Source of the DNA: an uncultured Gemmatimonadota bacterium
Lineage (GTDB): Bacteria; Gemmatimonadota; Gemmatimonadetes; Gemmatimonadales; Gemmatimonadaceae
Assembly: GCA_903906325.1 (NCBI GenBank)
Contig: CAIVJV010000149.1
Location: 1 to 10,856 of the forward strand
Reading direction: 5' to 3'
DNA: 10,856 nucleotides
The first letter of the stretch is position 1. Every line of letters starts with the position of its first letter. This document shows, in pieces, positions 1-6,466 of this stretch. The notes beneath the pieces were generated by a model. That model was not told the DNA's origin and made no database searches. It saw nothing but the letters and a program-made list of their open reading frames with translations. Made by a program: the position numbers and the translations under genes.

Positions 1-654
1 CACGGCGGGAGTTGGGAGAGTGGGGACAAGCGCGGCTACGCCTGGGTCGGCGAGGCGCTCGCGCAGTTGGGGTTCGTCGCGGTGCTCCCCAACTATCGCC
101 TCATGCCGGGCACGCGCTTCCCGGCGTTCGTCGATGATGTGGCCCGGGCGGTGGCGCATGCGCGCGCCCGCGTGATCGAGTGGGGTGGGGACACCACGCG
201 CGTGGTGCTCATGGGGCATAGTGCGGGGGCGCACCTCGCGGCGCTGGTGGCCTACGATGCACGCTATCTCGCGACACAGGGCACGACCCCGGCGATCCTC
301 AGCGGGTTCGTGGGGCTCTCGGGGCCCTACGACTTCGTCTTCGACACGAAGCTCCTCCGACGGACCTTCGCGGGTCCACCGGAGCGCGAGTACGATGCCC
401 TCCCGGTGCACTTCGTGACGCCGCGGTCGTTGCGCACACTCCTCGTCATGGGCGAGGACGATCGCACGGTGAATCCGCGCAACACCCGTCGCTTGGCCGC
501 CGCCCTCCGGACCGCCGGCGTGCCGGTCGAGGAGGTGTGGGTCCCCGGTACGCACGGCGTGAGCGTCGGCGCCTTCGCACGGATCAATCGCGGCGAGAGT
601 GCGATCGTGCGACGGATCGCGGCGTTCGTGAACGCCGCGCCCCCCGCGCGGTGA
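1..654 (+). CDS. Alpha/beta-hydrolase esterase (BD-FAE/carboxylesterase-like), 5' truncated
   Basis: The frame is open from base 1, so the gene begins upstream of the window; the TTG at 67 is internal, not a start. The visible 217 residues begin with HGGSW, the HGG oxyanion-hole motif of hormone-sensitive-lipase/BD-FAE type esterases. The nucleophile elbow GHSAG follows (Ser at visible residue 74, base 220). Next come a GEDDRTV segment that fits the catalytic Asp (residue 154) and a PGTHG segment that fits the catalytic His (residue 185). All three triad residues and the oxyanion hole are therefore present, and only the N-terminus (possibly a signal peptide) is missing. It probably hydrolyses carboxylic esters, but the substrate cannot be told. 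The stop lies 4 bases from the stop of the converging dabA, so the two genes are not co-transcribed. The fold and catalytic class are secure; BD-FAE, kynurenine formamidase-like and other COG0657-type assignments remain open. Confidence 0.9.
   Translation, partial: HGGSWESGDKRGYAWVGEALAQLGFVAVLPNYRLMPGTRFPAFVDDVARAVAHARARVIEWGGDTTRVVLMGHSAGAHLAALVAYDARYLATQGTTPAILSGFVGLSGPYDFVFDTKLLRRTFAGPPEREYDALPVHFVTPRSLRTLLVMGEDDRTVNPRNTRRLAAALRTAGVPVEEVWVPGTHGVSVGAFARINRGESAIVRRIAAFVNAAPPAR
618..639. terminator. Perfect 10-bp inverted repeat near convergent gene ends
   Basis: CGCGGCGTTC and GAACGCCGCG are exact reverse complements separated by GT (628-629). The repeat sits in the last codons of the esterase gene. 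On the minus strand it begins about 20 bases after the dabA stop. Its position could serve as a hairpin terminator for dabBA and possibly also for the esterase. There is no T tract on either side, so a classical intrinsic terminator is not shown. It may simply be a GC-rich coding coincidence (Ala-Ala-Phe-Val-Asn-Ala-Ala). Confidence 0.35.
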
Positions 655-658
655 GCGA

Positions 659-3163
659 TCAGCCGCCGCGCACGGCCACGGGCTCCCAGCCGGCGGTGCG
701 GCGCACGTAGACCGCCGCCCCCTCCCCGTCGATCCGATAGAGATGGATCCACCCGTTCGCGACGAGGTCGCGGACCACCGGGTGCTCGGCGATGATCGTG
801 TCGATCGCCGGGGCCGGCGCCTCGACATACACCGCGAGCCGGAGGGGCTCATGCACGATATCGGTGCCGTCGTGCACCGACTGATGCGCGAGTCCGATGC
901 GGAGGTCGCCCCCGGCTCCCTCGTAGACCCCGATCCGCCGGCCCACGACGTTGTGGAGCGTCTTGTCCCCGCTCCCATACCGCGTGGGATCCACCGTCGA
1001 CGCGAGGTACTGCATGTTGATCCAGTGGGCGACCACGACGGGGGCGGTGAGGATCGTCGTCAGTGCGGTGAAGCCCCGATCCTGCCGCCAGTCGTACTCA
1101 TGGAGGAAGGCCCGTCCATCCAGCCGGAGGGGCCGGGTGCGGCTGCGTGGCGCCGCGATGAACGCCGCGTTCCGCGCGAGGGCCCACTCCGGGCGCACCT
1201 CGGACCAGTCGGCGGCGCGCCGTTCCAAGGCGACGCGCAGCGGGGCGCGATTCGCCTCGGGGATCCTCAGCGACGCGGCACGCTCGCGCCGGACCGCGTC
1301 GCCCGCGAGGAGGAGGTCCTCGGCGAAGGCCTCGAGTTCGCAGCCATGCGTGAGGCGCACCACCGCCTCGGGATAGAGCGTCACCCCATCGGTCACGGTG
1401 TCGTGCACCCCCCCCACGAAGGCCGTCTCGGGTGGGATCACGATCCCCTCCGTCCGGAGCGCATCCCGCACCACGGGATCGTTCAAGAGGGCGGCCAGGG
1501 CCCGGGCGTTCACCTCGCCGGATTGCCCACCGCAGGCGCCACAGGCGAGACCCGCGGCCTGCGGATTGTTCGTGACCGTGGCCCCATGGCCGACAAAGGC
1601 CACGAGTCGGGCGAACCCTTCGGTGAGGCCGAGCCCGCGGAGCACGTCGGCGGCGAGTCGCACCCGGTCGTCGGTCTCCAGCGGGGTGCCGTCGAGCCGT
1701 CGCGTGAGGACGGGACGCGCGTCGCGCACCGTGGGGTCGTCGAGCCCATGGCGCGCGGCATCGCCCGGGCGGATCGTGGTCGCGATGTCGGCGCGCACCA
1801 GGGAGGCCAGCGCAGCGATCCCCGTCGCCTCCACCATGGGGAAGGCCCCGACGGCCCCCGTCGCGAGTGCATCCCAGGCGCGCGCATCGGCCGCCGCCTG
1901 CGCGGTACGGGCACGTGCACCGTCGAGCCCGGTCCCCATGTCCCCCGCGACCACCGTCGGCGCGAGGAGGCCGGGGAGCTGTGGGCGCGCAGGGCCCGCC
2001 ACCGGCGCGTAGGCCAGCGGGAGCCCGAAGAACCCGGCGAAGCCAAGCGTCTGGATCCCCGCATCATGCGACTCGAGCGCGCGCCGCAACACCTCCGAGC
2101 GCACGTCGATGCAGAACACGGCCTGCACCCGGGTGGTCGCCGGTGCCGTCTGGCCGAACCGCCAGACCGGCGCACTGGGCACCGCGACCAGGGCGGCCGC
2201 GAGCCGCTCGTGATAGCGGAGCTCCAGCGCACGGAGGAGGACCCAGTCGACCTCCTGGTCGGTCGGGATGAGCGCGGCCTGCGTGCGCCACACCGCGCGG
2301 GCGCGATGCCACCGGCCCGCGAGATCGGTCCCCCGCGCCGTGCGATAGAGCAGGAGGTCCCAGGAGAGCCGCATCGCGAGCAGGCACTCGATCGTCGCAT
2401 CCTCCTGCTGCTGCAGCCGCGCCTCCCACCGACGGAAGGCGCAGAGCGACGCCCACCCGTTGACGCTGAGCAGGGCGGCCGTGAGATAGTCGGTGCGCCC
2501 TCCCTCGTGGACCCCCAGCGTCTCTAGGGCCTCCTCGATCACCGCCAGGGGGCTCGTCGGTAGCTCGTCCACCGCCTCGGTCCATCGCGCGACGTCCAGC
2601 AGGAGCCGCGGCCCGCGCTCCGCGCGGGCGAGGGCACGCCAGAGGCCGAACAGCCCCGACGTGCGATCCGGTTGCCAGGTCGCCTGGTCGACATCGAACC
2701 AGGATTCACAGGCCCGGCCGATCGACCCCATGGCGAGGTCGTGCCAGCTGACCTCGCGTCGGGTGTCGTGCAGCCCGTCGCGCAGCGCCGTGATGAGCGG
2801 ATGCGTCGGCACCGTCGGGGCCTCCTCCTCGATCGCGGCGAGCACCGAGTCGAGGGAGCGTGTGGACCCGATCACCTCGAGCGCCCGTCGCAGGTCCGCC
2901 GGGGTGAGCCGTCCCGAGGCGAGGGCCTCGCGATACCAGCGGCGCGGGAGATGGAACCGGGCCCCGCTGAGCGCATGGAGCTCGGCGGCGGCCTCGGTGA
3001 TCGGCCGCGCGACCCATCCCCAATGCGGATTCACCGCGATGAGGCGATCGAGGGGCCACGCCGGGGCCACGCGGGCGCAGGCGGCGTCGATCTGGGCACG
3101 CAGGGCGGGATCCACGCCGGGATCGTCCGCGAGGGTGGGAGGATGCATCGTCAGCGTCGTCAT
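659..3163 (-). CDS. dabA: DabA, zinc-site subunit of the DAB inorganic-carbon accumulation system (DUF2309/UPF0753)
   Basis: This 834-residue protein has the full family length. DabA works with the membrane subunit DabB to take up inorganic carbon; the DabAB complex is thought to couple a vectorial carbonic-anhydrase-like CO2 hydration to an ion gradient. The carbonic-anhydrase-like zinc ligands are all visible: Cys351 and Asp353 in FCIDVRSE, His526 in VGHGATVTNNP and Cys541 in GLACGACGG. I recall C351, D353, H524 and C539 as the ligands in Halothiobacillus DabA2; the spacing here is the same. The family C-terminal block with NMQYLASTVD (around residue 716), GSGDKTLHNVVG and QSVHDG is also present. 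There is no signal peptide or membrane segment, which fits a cytoplasmic subunit docked on DabB. The ATG start shares its A with the dabB stop (TGATG, 3161-3165), which implies translational coupling. No Shine-Dalgarno is evident close to this start. Proton or sodium coupling cannot be read from the sequence. Confidence 0.95.
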   Translation of the reverse strand: MTTLTMHPPTLADDPGVDPALRAQIDAACARVAPAWPLDRLIAVNPHWGWVARPITEAAAELHALSGARFHLPRRWYREALASGRLTPADLRRALEVIGSTRSLDSVLAAIEEEAPTVPTHPLITALRDGLHDTRREVSWHDLAMGSIGRACESWFDVDQATWQPDRTSGLFGLWRALARAERGPRLLLDVARWTEAVDELPTSPLAVIEEALETLGVHEGGRTDYLTAALLSVNGWASLCAFRRWEARLQQQEDATIECLLAMRLSWDLLLYRTARGTDLAGRWHRARAVWRTQAALIPTDQEVDWVLLRALELRYHERLAAALVAVPSAPVWRFGQTAPATTRVQAVFCIDVRSEVLRRALESHDAGIQTLGFAGFFGLPLAYAPVAGPARPQLPGLLAPTVVAGDMGTGLDGARARTAQAAADARAWDALATGAVGAFPMVEATGIAALASLVRADIATTIRPGDAARHGLDDPTVRDARPVLTRRLDGTPLETDDRVRLAADVLRGLGLTEGFARLVAFVGHGATVTNNPQAAGLACGACGGQSGEVNARALAALLNDPVVRDALRTEGIVIPPETAFVGGVHDTVTDGVTLYPEAVVRLTHGCELEAFAEDLLLAGDAVRRERAASLRIPEANRAPLRVALERRAADWSEVRPEWALARNAAFIAAPRSRTRPLRLDGRAFLHEYDWRQDRGFTALTTILTAPVVVAHWINMQYLASTVDPTRYGSGDKTLHNVVGRRIGVYEGAGGDLRIGLAHQSVHDGTDIVHEPLRLAVYVEAPAPAIDTIIAEHPVVRDLVANGWIHLYRIDGEGAAVYVRRTAGWEPVAVRGG

Positions 3164-4599
3164 CAGGCGGCGCGCTCCGCGGCGGGGGTGATCGCCTCCG
3201 ACCGCGCGATCTGGCGGGGCACCGTGAGGACCGGCGGCCAGACGCGGAAGGTGAGGCGCGTGAAGAGCTCATCGAGATGGAAGCCCGCGACCGCGTGCGG
3301 GTAGAGCGCCCGGGCGACCGCGCCCGCGGGGTGCGCCGTCACCGTGGCCTGCAGCGCGAGCAACCCGAGGAAGGCGAGCGGCACCACGACGAAGCCCGCC
3401 ACGGGGAGCGCCGCGGGGACGAGCGGTGGGACGATGCGCCCCATCAGAGCGTGCCACCCCGCGTAGGCGAGGGGGAGTCCGACCAGGAGCGCGAAGGGGA
3501 GGCGCAGCGCGCGCCAGCCCCCGCGCCAGTCGATGGTCGCGAGCACCCCGGCGAGCCCGAGCACGAGGATCGCCCCGGAGGCGAGCACGCCGGGGTGTGC
3601 GAGCGTCTCGGAGCCCCAGGTCACGCGCGCGACCGCGCCCGTGACGAGCCCCGCGAGTGCGAGGCTCCCCGCCCAGCGCCATCCGCCGAGCGAGGGGGCG
3701 GGGGATCGCGGCCGTCCGACCGCCCGCGCCACCACGGTCCCCGCGCTGAGGAAGGCGTGCGCCTTGTAGAGCGCGTGGCCCACGAGATGCAGGAGGGCGA
3801 GGTCATAGACGCCGAGCCCGCACTCGAGGAGGATGAATCCCATCTGCGCGCAGGTGCTCCAGGCGAGGGCGCCCTTCACGCTCCCGCGCGTGAGGAGGAC
3901 GGTGGAGGCGAGGAGCGCGGTGACGAGACCGGCCCCGAGGAGGAGGGCGGGCGCGATCGTCAGGCGACTGAGGAGCGGCGCCAGGGTGAGGAGGAGGTAG
4001 GCGCCGAGGTTGACGATGCCGGCGTGGAGCAGCGCGGAGACGGGGGTCGGCGCCTCCATCACCTGGATGAGCCACCCGTGGAAGGGGAGCTGCGCCGAGC
4101 GCATGATCACCGCGAGGGCGAGGAGGGCGCCGGCGAGCTCGGTCCGGGGGGAGAGGACGGTCGCGCCCTCGACGGCGGCGAGGATCGCGGCGCGGTCCGT
4201 GGTCCCGAACTCACGGGCCAGGAGGAAGACGCTCGCCGCGATGGCCAGGTCGGCGAGGCGCGAGAGGATGAACTTCTTGTGGGCCGCCACCTCGGCCGCG
4301 GCGCGGCCGCGGACGAAGGTGAGGAGGCGGTGGAGGGAGAGGCTCGTCGCGGTCCAGGCGAGTCCCATGACGATGAGGTCATCGGCGAGGACCACGAGGA
4401 GGGCGGCCGCGAGCGTGGCGACGAACCATCGATTGTAGCGCGCGAGGTCCGCGGTGCCGTCGAGGTAGCGCTGCGAGAAGCGGAAGGTGATCCCGCCGAC
4501 GACGGCGATGAGGAGGGTCATCACCCGTTCCAGCGGGGCGAGCAGGGGCCACGCGAGCAGCGGCAGCAGCGGGGCCACCGCGGTGAGGAGCATCGGCAT
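3163..4599 (-). CDS. dabB: DabB, NuoL/MrpA-like membrane subunit of the DAB inorganic-carbon system
   Basis: This 478-residue, very hydrophobic protein belongs to the proton-conducting membrane transporter family (NuoL/NuoM/MrpA). It is expected to form the cation channel that energises DabA. Recognisable blocks are HKKFILSRLADLA (107-119), LPFHGWL (171-177), EAPTPVSALLHAGIVN (182-197, close to the NuoL signature), VKGALAWSTCAQMGF (241-255) and ALYKAHAFLSAG (276-287). Lysines 242 and 279 lie in positions typical of buried channel lysines. A NuoL-like HLDELFTRL stretch occurs at 441-449. It is shorter than NuoL (about 610 residues), as DabB proteins generally are. I chose the ATG at 4599 over the in-frame ATG at 4593 because GGAG lies 5 bases upstream of it. 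It precedes and overlaps dabA by one base. With dabA beside it and no nuo or mrp genes, an orphan complex I or antiporter subunit is unlikely. Confidence 0.92.
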   Translation of the reverse strand: MPMLLTAVAPLLPLLAWPLLAPLERVMTLLIAVVGGITFRFSQRYLDGTADLARYNRWFVATLAAALLVVLADDLIVMGLAWTATSLSLHRLLTFVRGRAAAEVAAHKKFILSRLADLAIAASVFLLAREFGTTDRAAILAAVEGATVLSPRTELAGALLALAVIMRSAQLPFHGWLIQVMEAPTPVSALLHAGIVNLGAYLLLTLAPLLSRLTIAPALLLGAGLVTALLASTVLLTRGSVKGALAWSTCAQMGFILLECGLGVYDLALLHLVGHALYKAHAFLSAGTVVARAVGRPRSPAPSLGGWRWAGSLALAGLVTGAVARVTWGSETLAHPGVLASGAILVLGLAGVLATIDWRGGWRALRLPFALLVGLPLAYAGWHALMGRIVPPLVPAALPVAGFVVVPLAFLGLLALQATVTAHPAGAVARALYPHAVAGFHLDELFTRLTFRVWPPVLTVPRQIARSEAITPAAERAA

Positions 4600-4604
4600 G
4601 GGAT

Positions 4605-4608
4605 CTCC
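4605..4608 (-). promoter_or_regulatory. Ribosome binding site of dabB
   Basis: On the minus strand GGAG is followed by ATCCC and then ATG, giving a 5-base spacing. This favours the ATG at 4599 over the second in-frame ATG at 4593, for which the spacing would be 11 bases. Confidence 0.6.
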
Positions 4609-4645
4609 GGTGAGAGGCGACCGGAAGATCGGTGGGGGTCACGCT

Positions 4646-4680
4646 TCTGTAAAATACATTATATTCTCCAAATCCATAAC
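4646..4680. promoter_or_regulatory. Candidate LysR-type operator in the divergent gap
   Basis: The 93-base gap between dabB and the regulator contains a short AT-rich block. Within it, TAT-N11-ATA at 4662-4678 fits the T-N11-A rule for LysR-family sites. An inverted repeat TGTA-AAA-TACA lies at 4648-4658. Both overlap or abut the candidate dab -10. TAAAAT (4650-4655) and TATATT (4660-4665) could serve as -10 elements for the plus-strand regulator, so both directions may be controlled from here. The arms are short and such matches arise by chance in AT-rich DNA. Confidence 0.3.
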
Positions 4681-4692
4681 CAAAACAGAACG
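4658..4692 (-). promoter_or_regulatory. Candidate promoter for dabBA
   Basis: The minus strand carries a perfect TATAAT (4663 to 4658) in an AT-rich patch that contrasts sharply with the surrounding DNA. At the expected 16-18 base spacing upstream the best -35 candidates are TTTTGG or GTTTTG (about 4686-4680), a poor match to TTGACA. A good -10 with a weak -35 is typical of promoters that need an activator, such as the adjacent LysR-type protein. The predicted start near 4651 would give a leader of about 50 bases. This is motif matching only; promoter rules for this phylum are uncertain. Confidence 0.45.
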
Positions 4693-5604
4693 ATGCCGGA
4701 CCGGCCGCCCCCACTCAACTACCATCATCTGTTGTACTTCTGGGCCGTCGCGCGCGAGGGCCAGCTCACGCGCGCCGCCCAGCATCTCCGGCTCTCGCAG
4801 TCCGCGCTCTCCACGCAGATCCGGCAGTTGGAGGCCCGCGTCGGGCAACCGCTCTTCCACCGCCAGGGACGCCAACTCGTCCTCACCGAGGCGGGACGGA
4901 TCGCCCTCGAGTACGCCGAGACCATCGTCGGGGCGGGGCACGAGCTCGTCGCCACCCTCAAGGCGGGGCGCGCCTCGGCACGTCAGGTGGTCCGCGTCGG
5001 TGCGGTGGCGAACATGTCGCGGAACTTCCAGCGCGGCTTCCTCGCCCCGCTGCTTGACCGCGAGGGGGTCTCGCTCGTCCTGCAATCCGCGTCGCTCGAG
5101 GAACTCCTCGCCCGCCTGCGCACCCATCAACTCGATCTGGTCCTCGCCAATCGCCGCGTCCACGAGGATGGCGACAACCCCTGGCGCTGTGTCCGTCTCG
5201 CGCGGCAACCGGTCTCCCTCATCGGACACGCGCGGCGCGGGCGTCCCTTCCGCTGGCCCGACGATCTCACGCGGTGGCCGTTGCTCCTGCCGAGCCGTGA
5301 CACGGAGGTGCGCCAAGGGTTCGATGTGCTGTGTGAACGCTACGGCCTCCGCCCCACCATCGTCGCCGAGGTGGACGATATGGCGATGCTCCGGCTGCTC
5401 GCGCGGGACCTGAAGGCGGTCGCCCTCGTGCCGGCGGTCGTCGTCCGCGATGAGCTCCGCACGGGGAAGTTGCACGAATACCATGTCGTCCCCGACCTCT
5501 ATGAGGTGTTCTACGGCGTGACGGTCCGCCGGCAATTCCAGGTCCCGCTCGTGCGCGAGTTGCTGGATCGCTCGGAGGCCGAGGTCCTGGCCATGCCCCG
5601 CTGA
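4693..5604 (+). CDS. LysR-family transcriptional regulator (NhaR-like), likely regulator of dabBA
   Basis: This 303-residue protein has the usual LysR length. The N-terminal winged helix-turn-helix covers about residues 8-67, with LTRAAQHLRLSQSALSTQIR (25-44), QLEARVG, QPLFHR and the LTEAG motif. The opening LNYHHLLYFWAVAREG resembles NhaR-type members. Residues from about 95 to the end form the effector-binding region. The reading frame stays open for 1.4 kb upstream, but that part is antisense to dabB. The ATG at 4693 places the helix-turn-helix at the normal distance from the start, so I chose it. No clear Shine-Dalgarno precedes it. Divergent placement from dabB with a 93-base shared gap makes dabBA its probable target. 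The effector is unknown; an inorganic-carbon, pH or ion signal is conceivable, given the NhaR resemblance. DAB operons elsewhere often carry a LysR gene, which supports the link. Confidence 0.92.
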   Translation: MPDRPPPLNYHHLLYFWAVAREGQLTRAAQHLRLSQSALSTQIRQLEARVGQPLFHRQGRQLVLTEAGRIALEYAETIVGAGHELVATLKAGRASARQVVRVGAVANMSRNFQRGFLAPLLDREGVSLVLQSASLEELLARLRTHQLDLVLANRRVHEDGDNPWRCVRLARQPVSLIGHARRGRPFRWPDDLTRWPLLLPSRDTEVRQGFDVLCERYGLRPTIVAEVDDMAMLRLLARDLKAVALVPAVVVRDELRTGKLHEYHVVPDLYEVFYGVTVRRQFQVPLVRELLDRSEAEVLAMPR

Positions 5605-5661
5605 TGCCCCCTCGCCGATCCTCCCGCTGATCCACGTCCTCCCACCCTCGACGGGAAGCTC
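5605..5661 (+). other. Short spacer between regulator and membrane-protein gene
   Basis: These 57 bases have no convincing promoter or terminator. The genes on either side run in the same direction, so read-through from the regulator is possible. A weak GGGAAG lies 3 bases before the downstream ATG. CCCGCTGAT occurs at 5597-5605, across the regulator stop, and again at 5623-5631; I attach no function to this direct repeat. Confidence 0.3.
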
Positions 5662-6429
5662 ATGCCACGTCTCTTCGTGATGCGAATCATCAACACCCTG
5701 ACCCTCCTCGTCGTGATCGCCCTGAACGGCCTCGCCGCCACCGGCGTGATGAGCGGCGACTCGATCGGGGTGATCGCGAACCGCTACCGCTCACTCTTCC
5801 TCCCCGCCAACTGGGTCTTCGGGATCTGGAGCCTCATCTACACGGGGCTCATCGTGAGTGCCGTCTATCAGTGGCTCCCGCTGGAGGGATCCCGGCGCGC
5901 GGTGGAGCGACTCGGGTGGTGGTGGGTCATCGCGGGCGCGCTGAACGTCGCCTGGATCACCCTCTTCAGCTTCGGGCAGTATGCGCTCGCCCTGCTGGTG
6001 ATGCTGGTCTTCCTCGTCTCGCTCATCGCGACGGCGGAGGGACTCCGGGCGGCCCCGTACGCCCCCGCGTGGCACGAGCGGCTCTGCGTGATCTGGCCCT
6101 TCGATCTCTATCTCGCCTGGATCAGCGTCGCGGTCATCTCCAACACCTTCCAGTTCGCCCACGTGGTGGGCTTCGGGGGCTTCGGCGTCAGCGAGACCAC
6201 CTGGAGCATCGCGATGATGGCCGTCGCGAGCGCGCTCGGGGCCTGGATGGCCTGGGCGCGTGGGATGTGGGTCTTCCCCCTCGTGGTGGCCTGGGCGATC
6301 TACGGGATCGGGGCGCGGTACGCCGACCTCCCGGCCATCGCTGAGGCGACGCGCATCATCCTCGTGGTCGGACTCCCGATCGGGACCGTCGCCTGGCTCG
6401 CCCGCCTCCGCCGGGCACGCACCGGCTGA
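5662..6429 (+). CDS. Tryptophan-rich multi-pass membrane protein (TspO/MBR-like)
   Basis: This 255-residue integral membrane protein has seven to eight hydrophobic segments, at roughly 8-28, 50-70, 85-103, 105-125, 143-163, 180-200, 203-218 and 230-247. It contains 16 tryptophans (about 6%), including a WWW run at 86-88. LPANWVFGIWSLIYTGL (47-63) resembles the PPxWVFxxxWxxLY block of TspO/MBR proteins, and proteins of this type and length are usually labelled tryptophan-rich sensory protein. It is longer than classical five-helix TspO (about 160 residues), so tetrapyrrole binding should not be assumed. The start at 5662 is the first ATG, with a weak purine stretch before it; the Met at residue 7 (5680) is an alternative. 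It lies 57 bases after the LysR gene and 37 bases before arsM on the same strand. A functional link to either is not evident. Confidence 0.7.
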   Translation: MPRLFVMRIINTLTLLVVIALNGLAATGVMSGDSIGVIANRYRSLFLPANWVFGIWSLIYTGLIVSAVYQWLPLEGSRRAVERLGWWWVIAGALNVAWITLFSFGQYALALLVMLVFLVSLIATAEGLRAAPYAPAWHERLCVIWPFDLYLAWISVAVISNTFQFAHVVGFGGFGVSETTWSIAMMAVASALGAWMAWARGMWVFPLVVAWAIYGIGARYADLPAIAEATRIILVVGLPIGTVAWLARLRRARTG

Positions 6430-6441
6430 GCGTCCGCGGGG

Positions 6442-6463
6442 TATCTTCAGAACATTGGAGGAG
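6442..6463 (+). promoter_or_regulatory. arsM leader: strong RBS and possible -10
   Basis: GGAGGAG at 6457-6463 lies just before the ATG at 6467; counted from GGAGG the spacing is 5 bases. It fixes the arsM start. TATCTT at 6442-6447 could be a -10 element for a promoter of the arsM-RidA-dehydrogenase set, but no -35 match is seen at the expected distance. The RBS is convincing; the promoter is speculative. No ArsR-type inverted repeat was noticed in this 37-base gap. Confidence 0.5.
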
Positions 6464-6466
6464 CCT

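Noticed and set aside
743..2527. A 594-codon open frame on the plus strand, antisense to dabA
   Set aside because: DabA on the other strand has full family motifs and zinc ligands. The antisense product is rich in Arg, Gly, Pro, Glu and His with no recognisable domain, as expected when GC-rich codon bias removes stops.
3163..4599. dabB read as an orphan complex I (nuoL) or Mrp antiporter subunit
   Set aside because: Its coupling to dabA and lack of any nuo or mrp neighbours make DabB the better call.
3277..4692. An open extension of about 470 codons in frame with and upstream of the LysR gene
   Set aside because: It is antisense to dabB, low-complexity (Glu/Arg/Gly) and would put the helix-turn-helix in the middle of the protein. 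The family N-terminus begins at the ATG at 4693.
4639..5535. A 298-codon open frame antisense to the LysR gene
   Set aside because: It is a shadow of a convincing LysR coding sequence, shows no domain, and would run through the divergent control region.
5597..5631. Direct repeat CCCGCTGAT at 5597-5605 and 5623-5631
   Set aside because: Only nine bases, two copies, one overlapping the regulator's stop codon; likely chance, with no attachment-site or mobile-element context.
6260..6466. An N-terminal extension of arsM by 69 codons
   Set aside because: It overlaps the 3' end of the membrane-protein gene in another frame and is low-complexity. The ATG at 6467 has a strong GGAGGAG before it.
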